The notes beneath the pieces were generated by a model. It was not told the DNA's origin. It saw only the letters and a program-made list of their open reading frames with translations, and ran no database searches. From Pseudogymnoascus destructans (Eukaryota; Ascomycota; Leotiomycetes; Thelebolales; Thelebolaceae): 64,000 nucleotides of DNA. Below are positions 35,183 to 44,867 of this stretch, piece by piece; the stretch's first letter is position 1; every line of letters starts with the position of its first letter. The stretch lies in contig NW_020167520.1 in assembly GCF_001641265.1 (NCBI RefSeq), forward strand, positions 1,612,001-1,676,000. The letters run 5' to 3'. Made by a program: the position numbers and the translations under genes.

Positions 35183-36056
35183 TGGGCCAATACTACCACA
35201 TGGCATATCTCTACCAACTAGAGGCCTAGGAACATGAACGATAGCTCTAGAAGCTTCTACAACCCTCTATGATTCATTACACGTCATCGCTCCTTAGTTA
35301 CCCACAAGATTGGTTAAGTTATGACATAATTTGTCTATAGGTACTCTGACCTTGGACCTCCTTTTCACTTCCTATAGGCTAGGAACCCAAGAGATGGTTC
35401 TATGGGATTCTCTTACGTTCACTACATGATTAGCAAGCTAGTTGTGGGTCGCACTTGATTTCTAATACATTTACCAAGCCTGGTTAGTCATGGAAAGGCA
35501 TGGAAAATAAGAGAACTACACTCCTTTGGCATAAATAGGATTGCCCTTTCCTTAAGAAAGGGCAAGCAGGCAATACAGTAAATCGACTATCACATACTTC
35601 CACGTCTTTTACAAGCTTCCAAGCATTGATCTTGTTATTCTCTGTTTTTGAAAAGTCAGTGAGGTGCTAACCTCTGACTTACCCCTGAGTTCTCAGACTC
35701 AACATTTGTTGCAACTTGTCTAAACCACTTCACCACATCACACACCTGATTGCTGCGTTGTGGAATAGTCTAAGCTACAACCCTTTGGCTCTGTTTCCTA
35801 AGACAGTGTGTTGTCTTAGTAAATTCATCCCTTCCTTGGGTGGCTAGATTCTCATATCTGGTGCACCCACCATTACATCAACATTTGTTGCAACTTGTCT
35901 AAACCACTTCACCACATCATACACCTGATTGCTGCGTTGTGGAATAGTCTAAGCTACAACCCTTTGGCTCTGTTTCCTAAGACAGTGTGTTGTCTTAGTA
36001 AATTCATCCCTTCCTTGGGTGGCTAGATTCTCATATCTGGTGCACCCACCATTACA
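35183..36056 (+). mobile_element. LTR-like repeat, family C, copy C3, with 179-bp terminal tandem duplication
   Basis: TGGGCCAATACTACC..CCACCATTACA at 35183-35877, then its last 179 bp are repeated exactly in tandem (35699-35877 and 35878-36056; only one or two differences by eye). A short insertion around 35425-35470 makes it longer than C1/C2. It lies inside the hAT relic, directly against the chromovirus. Confidence 0.8.
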
Positions 36057-36076
36057 TCTTAGAATATGAGAACTTT

Positions 36077-36163
36077 TCAGTCGCGACTGACCCGTAACGG
36101 CCCCGAGTCTCGATGGCGCCACGTGATGGCCGTAACTACCCCGAGTAAGGAGGCATCCTTACA
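36077..36163 (-). repeat. Truncated 3' LTR of the chromovirus (87 of 301 bp)
   Basis: Matches the right end of 43340-43640 (CAGTCGCGACTGACCC to CATCCTTACA) with one C-to-T difference. The break at 36077 is abrupt. Confidence 0.93.
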
Positions 36164-36712
36164 CTACCCCCCGCCTTGAGAAGGTGCTTTGTCCTCAAAG
36201 CACGCAAGCCGAGTAGCTGCCGCGACGAGCCCTTGTTTGGGTTGGTGGGTGAGGTGCGGGCGCCAAGACTAGAATGCCCTTTGTTTGTCCAGAAGGCTGA
36301 TGGTGGGCGGCCGTATAGGCACTGGAAGTGGTCTGAATCCGTTTGCGCAAAGTCGCGTCTTTGTTGTGTGCGCGGCGATTAGTGTTGCGAGGGTCCGTAT
36401 TGGTATCGAATAGGGTCCGCGCGGTATGTGTCGAGGGGGAAATTTCGCGCTAACCCGATTCGGATGGCTTTGTTATAAGCCAGAATATGAATTCGAGCTT
36501 CGCCCAGAACTTGTTGTTTTCTTCACAACAACGACGCTGAGCCCCCCTCCCGAGACTGGTAAGTGGCCCTTCCGATGGTACAGCTGGATGCTAACAGGTT
36601 GTTTTTAGATACAAAAACACAACGAACGATTTGGTAGGTGACGGAACCGCGCTGGCGCGGTGGTGATAACTTGGGTTGGGCTGACGGGAAATCGCAGATT
36701 TCCAATTTGAAG
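36164..36712 (+). promoter_or_regulatory. Polypurine tract and leader of the antisense gene with two spliced-looking introns
   Basis: On the minus strand the first 20 bases are the chromovirus polypurine tract. On the plus strand this is the upstream region of the antisense gene. It has two well-formed introns, 36559-36608 (GTAAGT, branch GCTAAC, TAG) and 36634-36697 (GTAGGT, branch GCTGAC, CAG), in what appears to be a 5' UTR, because stops interrupt every upstream frame. Confidence 0.55.
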
Positions 36713-37456
36713 ATGCCGGTTCCCCCTCCTCCCGGCGCCCTCACTGTGGCTTTCCGCCAGCAGTGTATGCACTGCGTGCGCGCCAAAGGGCGCAAGAAGG
36801 ACGGAGATCCCGCCGTCTCGTGTGTGTGGAGCTTGGAAAGCTCCAAGTGTGAGCGCTGCGTGGCCCAACACGCAACGTGTGTTCCGGTGGGTTCTCGTTT
36901 GGTTTTCGGTTTTGTGGTTTGTCTGTCTGCCCGTCGCTGACCTCTGGAGATAGATCTCCTGGTTTGCTGGCCCGGAGTACCAGAAGCTCCTGGCTACCGA
37001 GGCAGCAACCCCTCCCGTCCCCGCCGCCATCAAGGCCGCTGCGGCGGAGATTGGGCGTGTGGTCACATTGGCCACCGCCAATATGCCGAAGTTCCGCTCC
37101 CCGGCCGAGCTTTCGGCCTATATGGAGAGTTGCGCCCTCCGCGCCGCCGTCGAGGACGGTCTGGAGGTAAGTTTTCCGTTTCCCTTGTGTGTTTTTGGTT
37201 CTCGCGCTGACGACCGTAGCGGGTCCGCCAGGCCGTGGCCGTCGTGGGCCAGAAATCGGCCCTGATCCTGGTGAACCAGGAGAAGGAGATCGCTGCCCTT
37301 GATGGGGTGGCTTCTGTGGTGGATGCGGTGGGGGAGTTGGTGGAGAGGATCCCCGACGTCCTCGCCGCGGCGGCGAAGGTGGGCGGTGGTGGGGGGAAGA
37401 AGAGGAAGAGGGGGGCGGAGGTGGAGGAGGAGGGGGTGACCGTCGACCTTGGGTGA
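36713..37456 (+). CDS. Cys-rich antisense passenger gene of the chromovirus
   Basis: Three coding exons, 36713-36886, 36954-37166 and 37220-37456, give 207 residues with no lesion. Introns have GTGGGT..TAG and GTAAGT..TAG ends. The N-terminal half has a zinc-binding-like array C-x2-C-x15-C-x8-C-x2-C-x6-C (CMHCVRAKGRKK, then SSKCERCVAQHATC). The middle is Ala-rich helical (AAIKAAAAEIGRVVTL). The C-terminus has GGGKKRKRGAEVEEEG, a likely nuclear signal. It lies tail to tail with pol, 154 bp apart, between pol and the polypurine tract. The Cys pattern recalls short fungal zinc-cluster proteins, but I do not recognise the family. Probably a DNA- or RNA-binding nuclear protein. Confidence 0.8.
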
Positions 37457-37610
37457 TAGGCCCTGTGTCGGAGGGAACTCGGGCGTGGTCTTTCGCGTGG
37501 GGTCACTTCGACCCTTCGTCTCTCATGGTGGTAGCCGCTTGTTGCGACGCCGGTGAGACGTTTGGGAAGGGTGGCTTCCGCAAGGGCTACGGCTCTGAGG
37601 GTGCCCTGGC

Positions 37611-40600
37611 TTAGAGGGTGTTTAGTTTAGTGTCGTAGGTAGCAACGACGCTGTTTTCCTCTGCTTTGCCGTGCCTCTCGTGATCGTAGCTTGGTTTGCC
37701 TGTCTCCCATTCCGTGATCCAGCCGGGTAGGTCCTGCGGCGGTCCTGGCAGGTTTGGGTACTCCGCGTGGAACTCCTGGATTTTGTAGGGGGAGTTCTTA
37801 AAGTTTGAGGCGGGGTACCATTCCGGGTCCGGATCGTATCCGACCCAGGATACCTGGTATTGAAGTTGTTTTCGCCGGATCCTTACGGCGAGGATCTTTT
37901 CGACCTCCCACTCCTCTAGGCCGTCTACGACTTCGCTGCTTGGCTCAGGCGCTGCTTGACCGGGCAGCGGGTTATTCGGAGCCTTGATGAGTACGTCTGG
38001 AGAGAAGACATCGTGTATTTGGGAACCCTTCGGTAGGTCTAGTCGGAAGGCGTGTCCGATTTGTTCCAGTACCGTATAGGGTCCGACCCATTGTTGCCCC
38101 AGCTTACGGCTAGGGCGGTGATTTTTCAGATTCTTGGTCGATAGGTAAACCTTGTCTCCTACGTCCCAGTCAATGGCTCGTCGGCGTCGATTCGCGTATT
38201 TAGACATATCCTCTTGTGCTTTGGCCATGTTCTCCTTTGCGTAAATCCATGCGGAGTGCATGCGGTTTGCTACTGCTTTGGCTTCCTTCTGGTTCATGAC
38301 TTCCCTAGGGGTCGTGGCTTTCGGGGTTTCCCAGTCCCAACTGGTGCGCGGATCAGTTCCGTACTTGAGTCGGTAGGGGGTCATTCCGATCGAGGCATGG
38401 GGAAGGGTCATTTGCACCCGATCCATGATGGGAATGAGCTCGCTCCAGTTATCCTGGTAATGTGATACGAAGGGCCTCAGTCTCTGATCGATATACCTAT
38501 TCATGATTTCCGTCTGCCCGTCGGTCTGCTTGTGATAGGCTGTCGACAGCTTAATCTTGACCCCTATGATTTGGCAGAACTCTCGCCAGAAAGCTGATAT
38601 GAATTGGGGTCCGCGATCACTAATGATCGACTCTGGGGTGTGTCCGAATCGATATATCCATTCGATGAATAGCTGCGCCATTTGGCGGGCATCGGTGGTC
38701 TTATGACACGGTATGGACACCGAACCCTTACCGAGTCGGTCCATGAACACAAGGATGCTGTCGAATCCGTGTTTATCCTTTGGGAATTCCTTAAAGTCCA
38801 TCGTTAGGTGTTGCATGGGGTATTCGGGTACCGGTAGGGGGTGTAAGAAGCCTTGCTGCTTCGTCACGCTAGTGTGAGAAAGTCGGCACGTCACGCAGTT
38901 GCGCACATATCGGAGGCAATCCGCTTCCATTCCGACCCAATGATACTTCGGGGCGAGTAACTGATAAGTTTTCCTGCCACTAGGGTGGGCTACTGATACT
39001 TGATCGTGTGCTTCCCGTATGAGTTTCGTACATAACTCGGTGTGCCGGTTTACGCACAGTCGACCTTTGTATAGCAAGAGTTGGTCCTTCATTATAAACC
39101 CGTTAGGTAGGGGGTCTTTCACGCGAGTGTCGGTAAACGACCTCCTATTATCCGCGCAGAGCGCTTCTATCAGGTCAAAGGGGACCTGGGTGTTCGGGGC
39201 GTCCATCGCATTGATCGAGGCCACGTACGTTTGTGCTAATTCGGCACTGATTCGGGAGTGTAGTCGGGCTGGGCCTAACAGCACCCTCGCACGGCTGTCG
39301 AGTTTGACCTTCTGTTGCGTAATCAGGTCTTGCTCTCTTCGGCTCAGTATATCTGCCTTCTGATTGTTCTTGCCAGCAGTATACGCAATAGAGAAATTGA
39401 AGTCGGAGAGTAGCTCCATCCACCGAACCTGCTTCGCCGTGAGAACCTTCGTCGACATGAAGTATTCCAGCGATCGGTGATCTGTATAGACGTCGATTCG
39501 GTGGCGTACCGATGCTAATTCTGGCCTCCATTTTGCGAATGCTTTGACGATGGCGAACAGTTCCTTGTCGTGGATCTCCCAATTGATCTCATGCCCAGAT
39601 AGGACGTGACTGTAGAAGCTTACAGGATACCATCGCTTGTCGGGGTGTTCCTGAGAAAGGACACCGGCTACGACTCCATCAGAAGAGTCTGTTTCCAGCT
39701 TCGTAGGCAATTCGGGGTTGAAGTGGTGGAGCGCCTGCACGGCTAAAAGCTGTCGGCGCATTTCTTCAAAAGCGTTCTCACATTCGTCAGTCCACAGGAA
39801 CGGTTCTGAGGGGCTGGTGATAGTGGTGAGAGGCTTGGCTATTTTCCCGAAATTTCTGATAAATTGGCGGTAGAAGCCGCAGAATCCAAGGTAAGACTTC
39901 ACGCCTGTGACAGTTGTTGGCCGGATCCAATTCCGGAGGGGTTCGATCTTCTCGGGATCCGCTTCGACACCGGTAGTAGTCAGGATATAGCCTAAATACT
40001 TTGTCCGGGTTACGTTGAACTCGCATTTCTTAATGTCGGCTTGTAGTCCTGCTTCTCGAAGCCGTTGGAGGACCTTATGTACGTGGTCCATGTGTTCCGC
40101 GGGGTCCTCGGAGTAGATTAGGATGTCGTCTAGGTAGGCAGTACAGAAGTCGTCCAAGTATTGCATAAGAACGTCGTTCATATACCTCTGATAGGTTGCG
40201 GGGCCGTTCGTTAGGCCAAACGGCAGCACTTTGCATTTGTAGGATCCATACCGAGTCCGGAAGGTCGTGTACTCCTCGGAGTCGGGGTCCATTCGTATAC
40301 GATGGAAGGCTTGCCTAATGTCTAGCTTCGTGAAGATTTTTGCTTTCGACACCCGTCCTAGTAGTTCGTCGATACGCGGGATAGGGTAGGGGTCGTTACG
40401 GGTAAGTCCGTTCAACTTCCGGTAGTCGATACAAAATCTCAGTTTGCCATCTGCCTTCTTCACGAACAGTATAGGGGAGGCAAACGGGCTATTGCTATTG
40501 ACTATAAAGCCCTTCTCGAGGTTCTCTAATAGGTATTGCTTAGTCGCCTTAAGCTCTTCGGTGCTTTGTCGGTATAGTGGCGAAAAGGCATTTGGTAAAG

Positions 40601-41780
40601 GGGCTTCTAGTTGTATCTTGTGATCGTATATGCGATGCGGGGGAAGCTGATCAGATTCCGACTTCGAGAAGACATCGGAATAGTTGCGGTGCATATGCGG
40701 AAGCTTGTCCCGAATGAGGCGGAGCGTTTCCTCGTCCTCGGCCGCTTCCCTCTCTCGGATGATCTGGTCGATCTCGTAGATGCTTGTCGTAAAGAACTCG
40801 GAGTCGCTTCGCATCATCTCATAGTGGAAAGCGTTTGCGCCAATCTCGCAAATTTGGACCGGCGTGAAGCTGCGTACCAGGGTCTGGCGTCGGGAAAGAG
40901 AGAAGACTCCGCTCCTCCCATCATTCTTTCTCTCATATGCGGATGGTCCGTTTCTTGGAGGTTTCGCCTCCACTTGCCCTAAGGGTCCGTCTTTATAGGT
41001 TTCCACGGGCGAGGCTCGTGTCCTTGGGGTTTTGGGGTGCGGGTGGGTCATTCCCTCGTCTCGCACCGGGCTCGGTGGGGTGATCATAATAGCGTCACGA
41101 TGGGCCGTTATCACTTTCATTGGTATCGAGCGTCCGCCCTCACGTCGTCTGTCGTCATGGTCGATGGCATCGTCCCGCTGGTTCGCATCCGATTGATGGG
41201 CGGGGTGACGTATAGACAGTTCACGCGAGTGGTAGGGCAAGGTGATCTCTTTGCTCCAGCTAGGAGTAGGCGGGTACTCCTTTGGCCATACTAGCAGGCT
41301 CTTTGCAGAGTCGAGTAGGATTCGGAAGCGGCTAAAAAGCTTCTTCCCAATTATCACATCTTGCGCTCCGAGATCTAGGAGCACAAAGGGGCAGTTATAT
41401 ATTCGGCGTCCTTCGACTGTCAAGTGTAACCGAATATACTCCGATACGTAGCTTTGGATATTTCGCTGAAATCCACGTATGGGTACAGAGTAGGGCAGTT
41501 TCCGTATGGGGCTCTGAAGCGCTTTCGACAACCGTTGCGCGAAAAGCTTATTAATGACGAGGTAGCCATTTGCTCCTGTGTCTGCGAGTGACTTCGTTTG
41601 CACCCCGAGTCCGTTCATACTCAGGGTTGTATCAACGAGAAATTGGGAGCCTCCCAAGAGCTCTCGTAAATCCAGTCCTTGCAGATCACATTTGCGTAGA
41701 CCTAGGAAGGAGCCTTTCCCTAGGCCTCGTCGTTTTCCTCCAGGGACGCATCCGACTGGTGGGCGACTGCTTCCTCCCAC
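37611..41780 (-). CDS. pol: Chromovirus Pol polyprotein (PR-RT-RNaseH-IN-chromodomain), intact
   Basis: An uninterrupted frame of about 1,389 codons. In order: protease ADTGANGYLV (Asp about residue 67); RT with FTKLDIRQAFHRIRM and YLDDILIYS; RNase H with LETDSSDGVVAG and YTDHRSLEYF; integrase with an HHCC zinc finger (VAHPSGRKTYQ..CLRYVRNCVTC) and the DDE core (LTMDFKEFP, SIISDRGPQF, HKQTDGQTEIMNR); then a C-terminal chromodomain EVEKILAVR..QYQVSWVGYDPDPEWYP (about residues 1290-1350), which defines the chromovirus clade. There is no proper ATG; the frame is entered from gag by a -1 shift in a 61-nt overlap. Copies DNA in cytoplasmic particles and integrates it at chromatin. Confidence 0.96.
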   Translation of the reverse strand: MGGSSRPPVGCVPGGKRRGLGKGSFLGLRKCDLQGLDLRELLGGSQFLVDTTLSMNGLGVQTKSLADTGANGYLVINKLFAQRLSKALQSPIRKLPYSVPIRGFQRNIQSYVSEYIRLHLTVEGRRIYNCPFVLLDLGAQDVIIGKKLFSRFRILLDSAKSLLVWPKEYPPTPSWSKEITLPYHSRELSIRHPAHQSDANQRDDAIDHDDRRREGGRSIPMKVITAHRDAIMITPPSPVRDEGMTHPHPKTPRTRASPVETYKDGPLGQVEAKPPRNGPSAYERKNDGRSGVFSLSRRQTLVRSFTPVQICEIGANAFHYEMMRSDSEFFTTSIYEIDQIIREREAAEDEETLRLIRDKLPHMHRNYSDVFSKSESDQLPPHRIYDHKIQLEAPLPNAFSPLYRQSTEELKATKQYLLENLEKGFIVNSNSPFASPILFVKKADGKLRFCIDYRKLNGLTRNDPYPIPRIDELLGRVSKAKIFTKLDIRQAFHRIRMDPDSEEYTTFRTRYGSYKCKVLPFGLTNGPATYQRYMNDVLMQYLDDFCTAYLDDILIYSEDPAEHMDHVHKVLQRLREAGLQADIKKCEFNVTRTKYLGYILTTTGVEADPEKIEPLRNWIRPTTVTGVKSYLGFCGFYRQFIRNFGKIAKPLTTITSPSEPFLWTDECENAFEEMRRQLLAVQALHHFNPELPTKLETDSSDGVVAGVLSQEHPDKRWYPVSFYSHVLSGHEINWEIHDKELFAIVKAFAKWRPELASVRHRIDVYTDHRSLEYFMSTKVLTAKQVRWMELLSDFNFSIAYTAGKNNQKADILSRREQDLITQQKVKLDSRARVLLGPARLHSRISAELAQTYVASINAMDAPNTQVPFDLIEALCADNRRSFTDTRVKDPLPNGFIMKDQLLLYKGRLCVNRHTELCTKLIREAHDQVSVAHPSGRKTYQLLAPKYHWVGMEADCLRYVRNCVTCRLSHTSVTKQQGFLHPLPVPEYPMQHLTMDFKEFPKDKHGFDSILVFMDRLGKGSVSIPCHKTTDARQMAQLFIEWIYRFGHTPESIISDRGPQFISAFWREFCQIIGVKIKLSTAYHKQTDGQTEIMNRYIDQRLRPFVSHYQDNWSELIPIMDRVQMTLPHASIGMTPYRLKYGTDPRTSWDWETPKATTPREVMNQKEAKAVANRMHSAWIYAKENMAKAQEDMSKYANRRRRAIDWDVGDKVYLSTKNLKNHRPSRKLGQQWVGPYTVLEQIGHAFRLDLPKGSQIHDVFSPDVLIKAPNNPLPGQAAPEPSSEVVDGLEEWEVEKILAVRIRRKQLQYQVSWVGYDPDPEWYPASNFKNSPYKIQEFHAEYPNLPGPPQDLPGWITEWETGKPSYDHERHGKAEENSVVATYDTKLNTL

Positions 41781-43051
41781 TGCTCTTCGTCCTCAGGGGC
41801 TTCGCGGTCAATCTCCTTGACGGTGGGGTTGAGCGGGCATTTGTCTTGGAAATGGCCCGGCTTGCCGCACTTGAAACAGTTCCCGGACGTAGCCGGCACG
41901 GCGGTCCGCACGCGGCCTGTAATGTCCGGCTTGGGGGCCGTGGGCGTAAAAGGAGTCCTCTGGAAGGAGACCAGAGGGCTTCTTGTAGGCCTCGGCGGTT
42001 GGGTTCTTCCGGGCTCAGCGGGTGTGAACCTAGATGAGCTCAGACGAGCGGGTCCTCGGGAGCTCGACTCGCCGCTCTTGGACGGGAAGCTTAGCTCGTT
42101 GTTCCGGCGTCGCTCCTGATCGAAGGCGGTGAGTTCTCGGACCATAGTGTGGTAGTCTCCCTTCCATTGACTTTTGATAACCGCTACGCGGCTACGGAAT
42201 TGAGGGGTCAACTTGTTCCACATGTACCGAAACCATTCCGACTCTGTGACCTGTCCCGTAATAGCTGCACTTTGGAAGCGAGCTTTGAACTCTGAGAAAG
42301 TCTCGTTGGTATGTCCTTTCTCTCCCATTTGGAGGTCGTCGAAGAGGTTCCGGGCCTGTTCCGTTTCGTTGCCAGTGAGGTAATATGAACCCAACAGGTC
42401 CATCATCTCGTCGGCACTCCGAAACCCATGTGTCGCGGATAGGTATTGGGGTTCGAGGTATTTCTTTGCCAGGCCAGTCGTAGTCCCTCATATCAACGCT
42501 CTTCTCGAGACGTCGGTAGGGTAGTGATCCTCATTGACTACGAGGCGGTCCCGAATGGACGCGCTCCATTGCATAAAGGTATGTTCTATCCCATCGCTGA
42601 GCGGCGTAATCTTCTCAGAGATGGTGGATTTCTTGTAGCGATTCGGAGGGTCTTCGGAATACATCCTCGGAATCGATGGAGAACGAGTGTTTCGAAGAGG
42701 CGGCAACTGAACTGTCTCGGGGGTGTTTCGCATAGGGGAAGTTCGTCGCTCCTCAACTTCGACGGTGTCCACCTGTGGCGTGGACGGTATTCTGGTCTGG
42801 GTTGCCGCTAGGTTGGCTATCATTTCCTTGATCTCTTGCATCTGGATCTCGAGGTTTGCCATTCGATCCGGTATGTCATCGGTGGGTGCAGCGGTCGTAG
42901 CTGCAGCGGTGGTTTGTCTCGTTGACATTCGTGACGGTTGACCATCATTGTCTTGGGGGATGTTTGAGGTCATTTTCCTCATATTGGTTCGGGAGTGTAT
43001 CGGTGTCGATACGAAAGAGTTTGACTTCCGGTAGCTCGTAGCTATCAACAC
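41720..43051 (-). pseudogene. gag: Chromovirus Gag with one internal TGA
   Basis: The frame runs from about 43051 (several candidate Met; 42973 or 42928 are plausible starts) to 41720. The N-terminal part is disordered with a short coiled coil (MANLEIQMQEIKEMIANL). The retrotransposon-gag region includes FRYMWNKLTPQFRSRV, and a CCHC knuckle CFKCGKPGHFQDKC lies near the end. The only lesion is TGA at 42490-42488 between SRRALI and GTTTGLAKKY, one change from CGA. The end overlaps pol by 61 nt. The overlap has G-GAA-AAC in the gag frame, a possible slippery heptamer matching the -1 shift into pol. Confidence 0.88.
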
Positions 43052-43339
43052 TCTTGTTCACAATTGCCTCTGTGCTTGAGGGGGTTCTTAAGGATCTCGT
43101 ATCCTATTCGGCGCCAACGCGTCGGCGACTTTACCAGCTTGCTCTGCAGGATCAAACCCTGATCCACTGGTTGTCCGTGAGTTCTCTGGGGTCACGGCTA
43201 TTTGAAGTCGTCAGGTCTCTACTTCGAAATGTCACTGAGTCGCGGTCGGTGGTGTTTCGACAGTTCTCCTGAGTCGTTCCGTTGTGGGATATTATTTAAG
43301 TACGGCCGTCCCCGGCAGGCGTGATCTTTTTTTGTATAA

Positions 43340-43640
43340 TGTAAGGACACAGGGAATACGGCTCTCCGTAGGTGCATATGGGAGTGCGAGTCGGAGGTGA
43401 TGCTGTATTCTATCCTATAGGTCTACTACGAAGGATACAAAAAAGATGAAGGTGTCACCCTGTATGGCTGTTCCCTTAAAATACCCGAAACCGCTCCGAC
43501 TCAGCTAGCTCCCTGTTTGCCTAAGGCTTCCTTACATTATGTGCCTAAGGCTGTCAGTCGCGACTGACCCGTAACGGCCCCGAGTCTCGATGGCGCCACG
43601 TGACGGCCGTAACTACCCCGAGTAAGGAGGCATCCTTACA
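43340..43640 (-). repeat. 5' LTR of the chromovirus (family B, copy B2)
   Basis: 301 bp, complete, TGTAAGGACACAGG..GAGGCATCCTTACA, sharing length and sequence with solo LTR B1. Contains CACGTG. It is followed on its inner side by a T-rich stretch; I could not identify a convincing tRNA primer-binding site. Confidence 0.95.
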
Positions 43641-44600
43641 AAATATTGAGTTTAAGCAGCTTAGCCTTGATATGCTAGTACGATGGAGCTTAACATATTA
43701 TATGCTTTATTTAGCGTTGAAGTTACAAGGTCTAATAACAGCTCTCTGTGCATCTCAACAGCTTGATTTAAGTATGAAAGATATAGCTTTAATAGCAAAA
43801 GATTAGCAACAATGAAGGCGTTAATTAGATTTTTTTCTATATCTTTATATGCCTAACAGAGAATCTACAAGGCTCTTCTTATCCTACTTTAAATTATGCT
43901 GTTATATAGTATATGAGAATGACACAAAAGCTTGAAGTCTTTAAAGCTAGATATACAGAGAATAGCACCATATACAATGCTTGTTTAGTAGCATTAAAAA
44001 AGCCTAATGAGTATTATACACTTGTAACAAATCAACAGTGGAGTCATTCAACTATAGCTACAATATGCGACCTATGTTATAACTTTAACGTATTTGATAT
44101 TATTTGGCCAAAAAGCATTCAAGACACGTGAAAAAGGTGGGCAAAAGCACAATGGCAAGACTGTTATTATAAATATTCAGGCAAGGCATTAGACATCCAA
44201 GCAGCAAAGGTTATGGAAAGTATCCAAGATGAGGAATTAGAAGATGAGAATTCTAAGAAGACAGAGTCTGATTCTGAGGATGAGCTATGTCTCACAACGG
44301 CAGCCAGATTTAGATCCAGAATGGAAGCGCTGGATGAACGAGCCAACTCTTGGGCCTAAAATTGATATACTCAAGTTTTGGGCAAGTAAGCAATACTAAT
44401 ATCCAATACTTGCCGCAATTGCCAAAGATCATTTAGCAATTCCTGCTACATCAGCGGAATCTAAGCGAGTGTTTAGTGTTGGTGGCGATATTATTACAAA
44501 GAAACGGAACAGATTTAGCACCATCTACGCTACGATATCTTTATGTCTTAGGAATTGGGGCGTGGTATCAGCAGGTGAGCATTCAGAGGAAGATGAAGAT
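43641..44600 (+). pseudogene. hAT transposase, C-terminal half with dimerisation domain
   Basis: Resumes with MLVRWSLTYYMLYLALKLQG, passes many stops, and ends with the diagnostic hAT dimerisation motif (ILKFWASKQYQYPILAAIA, then AIPATSAESKRVFSVGGDII). It pairs with the N-terminal half at 34073-35150; the chromovirus inserted between them. Confidence 0.88.
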
Positions 44601-44867
44601 GCATAGTTACTGTATTTCCATAGTCTATATAGCTATCAATCATGTTTTCATATTTATACTCGAGTACTACTCTACTCGAGCCCAAAAAAGAGTACTCTAC
44701 TCGAAGATCTGAGTAGTACTCGAGCAACACTGGTATTTACTCAGCCAAATATAAAATATCTCTCAACATATATACAGTAAAATCATCACTCATACCCTCA
44801 CCATATATCCGCATCCCCCCCTCCTACCCAACTATATACCCCCCTCCTCCCCCATTCCTACACCCAT

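Larger units (their letters stand above)
36077..43640 (-). mobile_element. Ty3/gypsy chromovirus, nearly complete, with truncated 3' LTR
   Basis: On the minus strand: 5' LTR 43640-43340, gag 43051-41720, pol 41780-37611, an antisense gene 36713-37456, a purine tract (AAGGCGGGGGGTAG) at about 36177-36164 directly before the 3' LTR, and the first 87 nt of the 3' LTR (36163-36077). The two LTR segments differ at one of 87 positions, so the insertion is recent. It sits in the hAT relic. The remaining 214 nt of the 3' LTR are missing, replaced by 20 bp of unassigned sequence and C3. Confidence 0.95.
33964..44732 (+). mobile_element. hAT transposon relic, split by about 8.5 kb of later insertions
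   Basis: The left end CAGTATTGCCCGAGTACCAC and the right end (complement CAGTGTTGCTCGAGTACTAC) form a terminal inverted repeat of about 20 bp with three mismatches. The left half (33964-35182) carries BED-finger and N-terminal catalytic remnants. The right half (43641-44732) carries the rest, including the dimerisation domain. Everything in between (35183-43640) is repeat C3 plus the chromovirus. No convincing 8-bp target duplication is left (AGGCATAC versus GTATTTAC). Confidence 0.85.

Noticed and set aside
43300..43340. Primer-binding site next to the chromovirus 5' LTR
   Set aside because: The sequence is T-rich with no clear match to a tRNA 3' end that I can recognise.
33956..44740. 8-bp hAT target duplication AGGCATAC / GTATTTAC
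   Set aside because: Only about three of eight positions agree; not evidence for a duplication.
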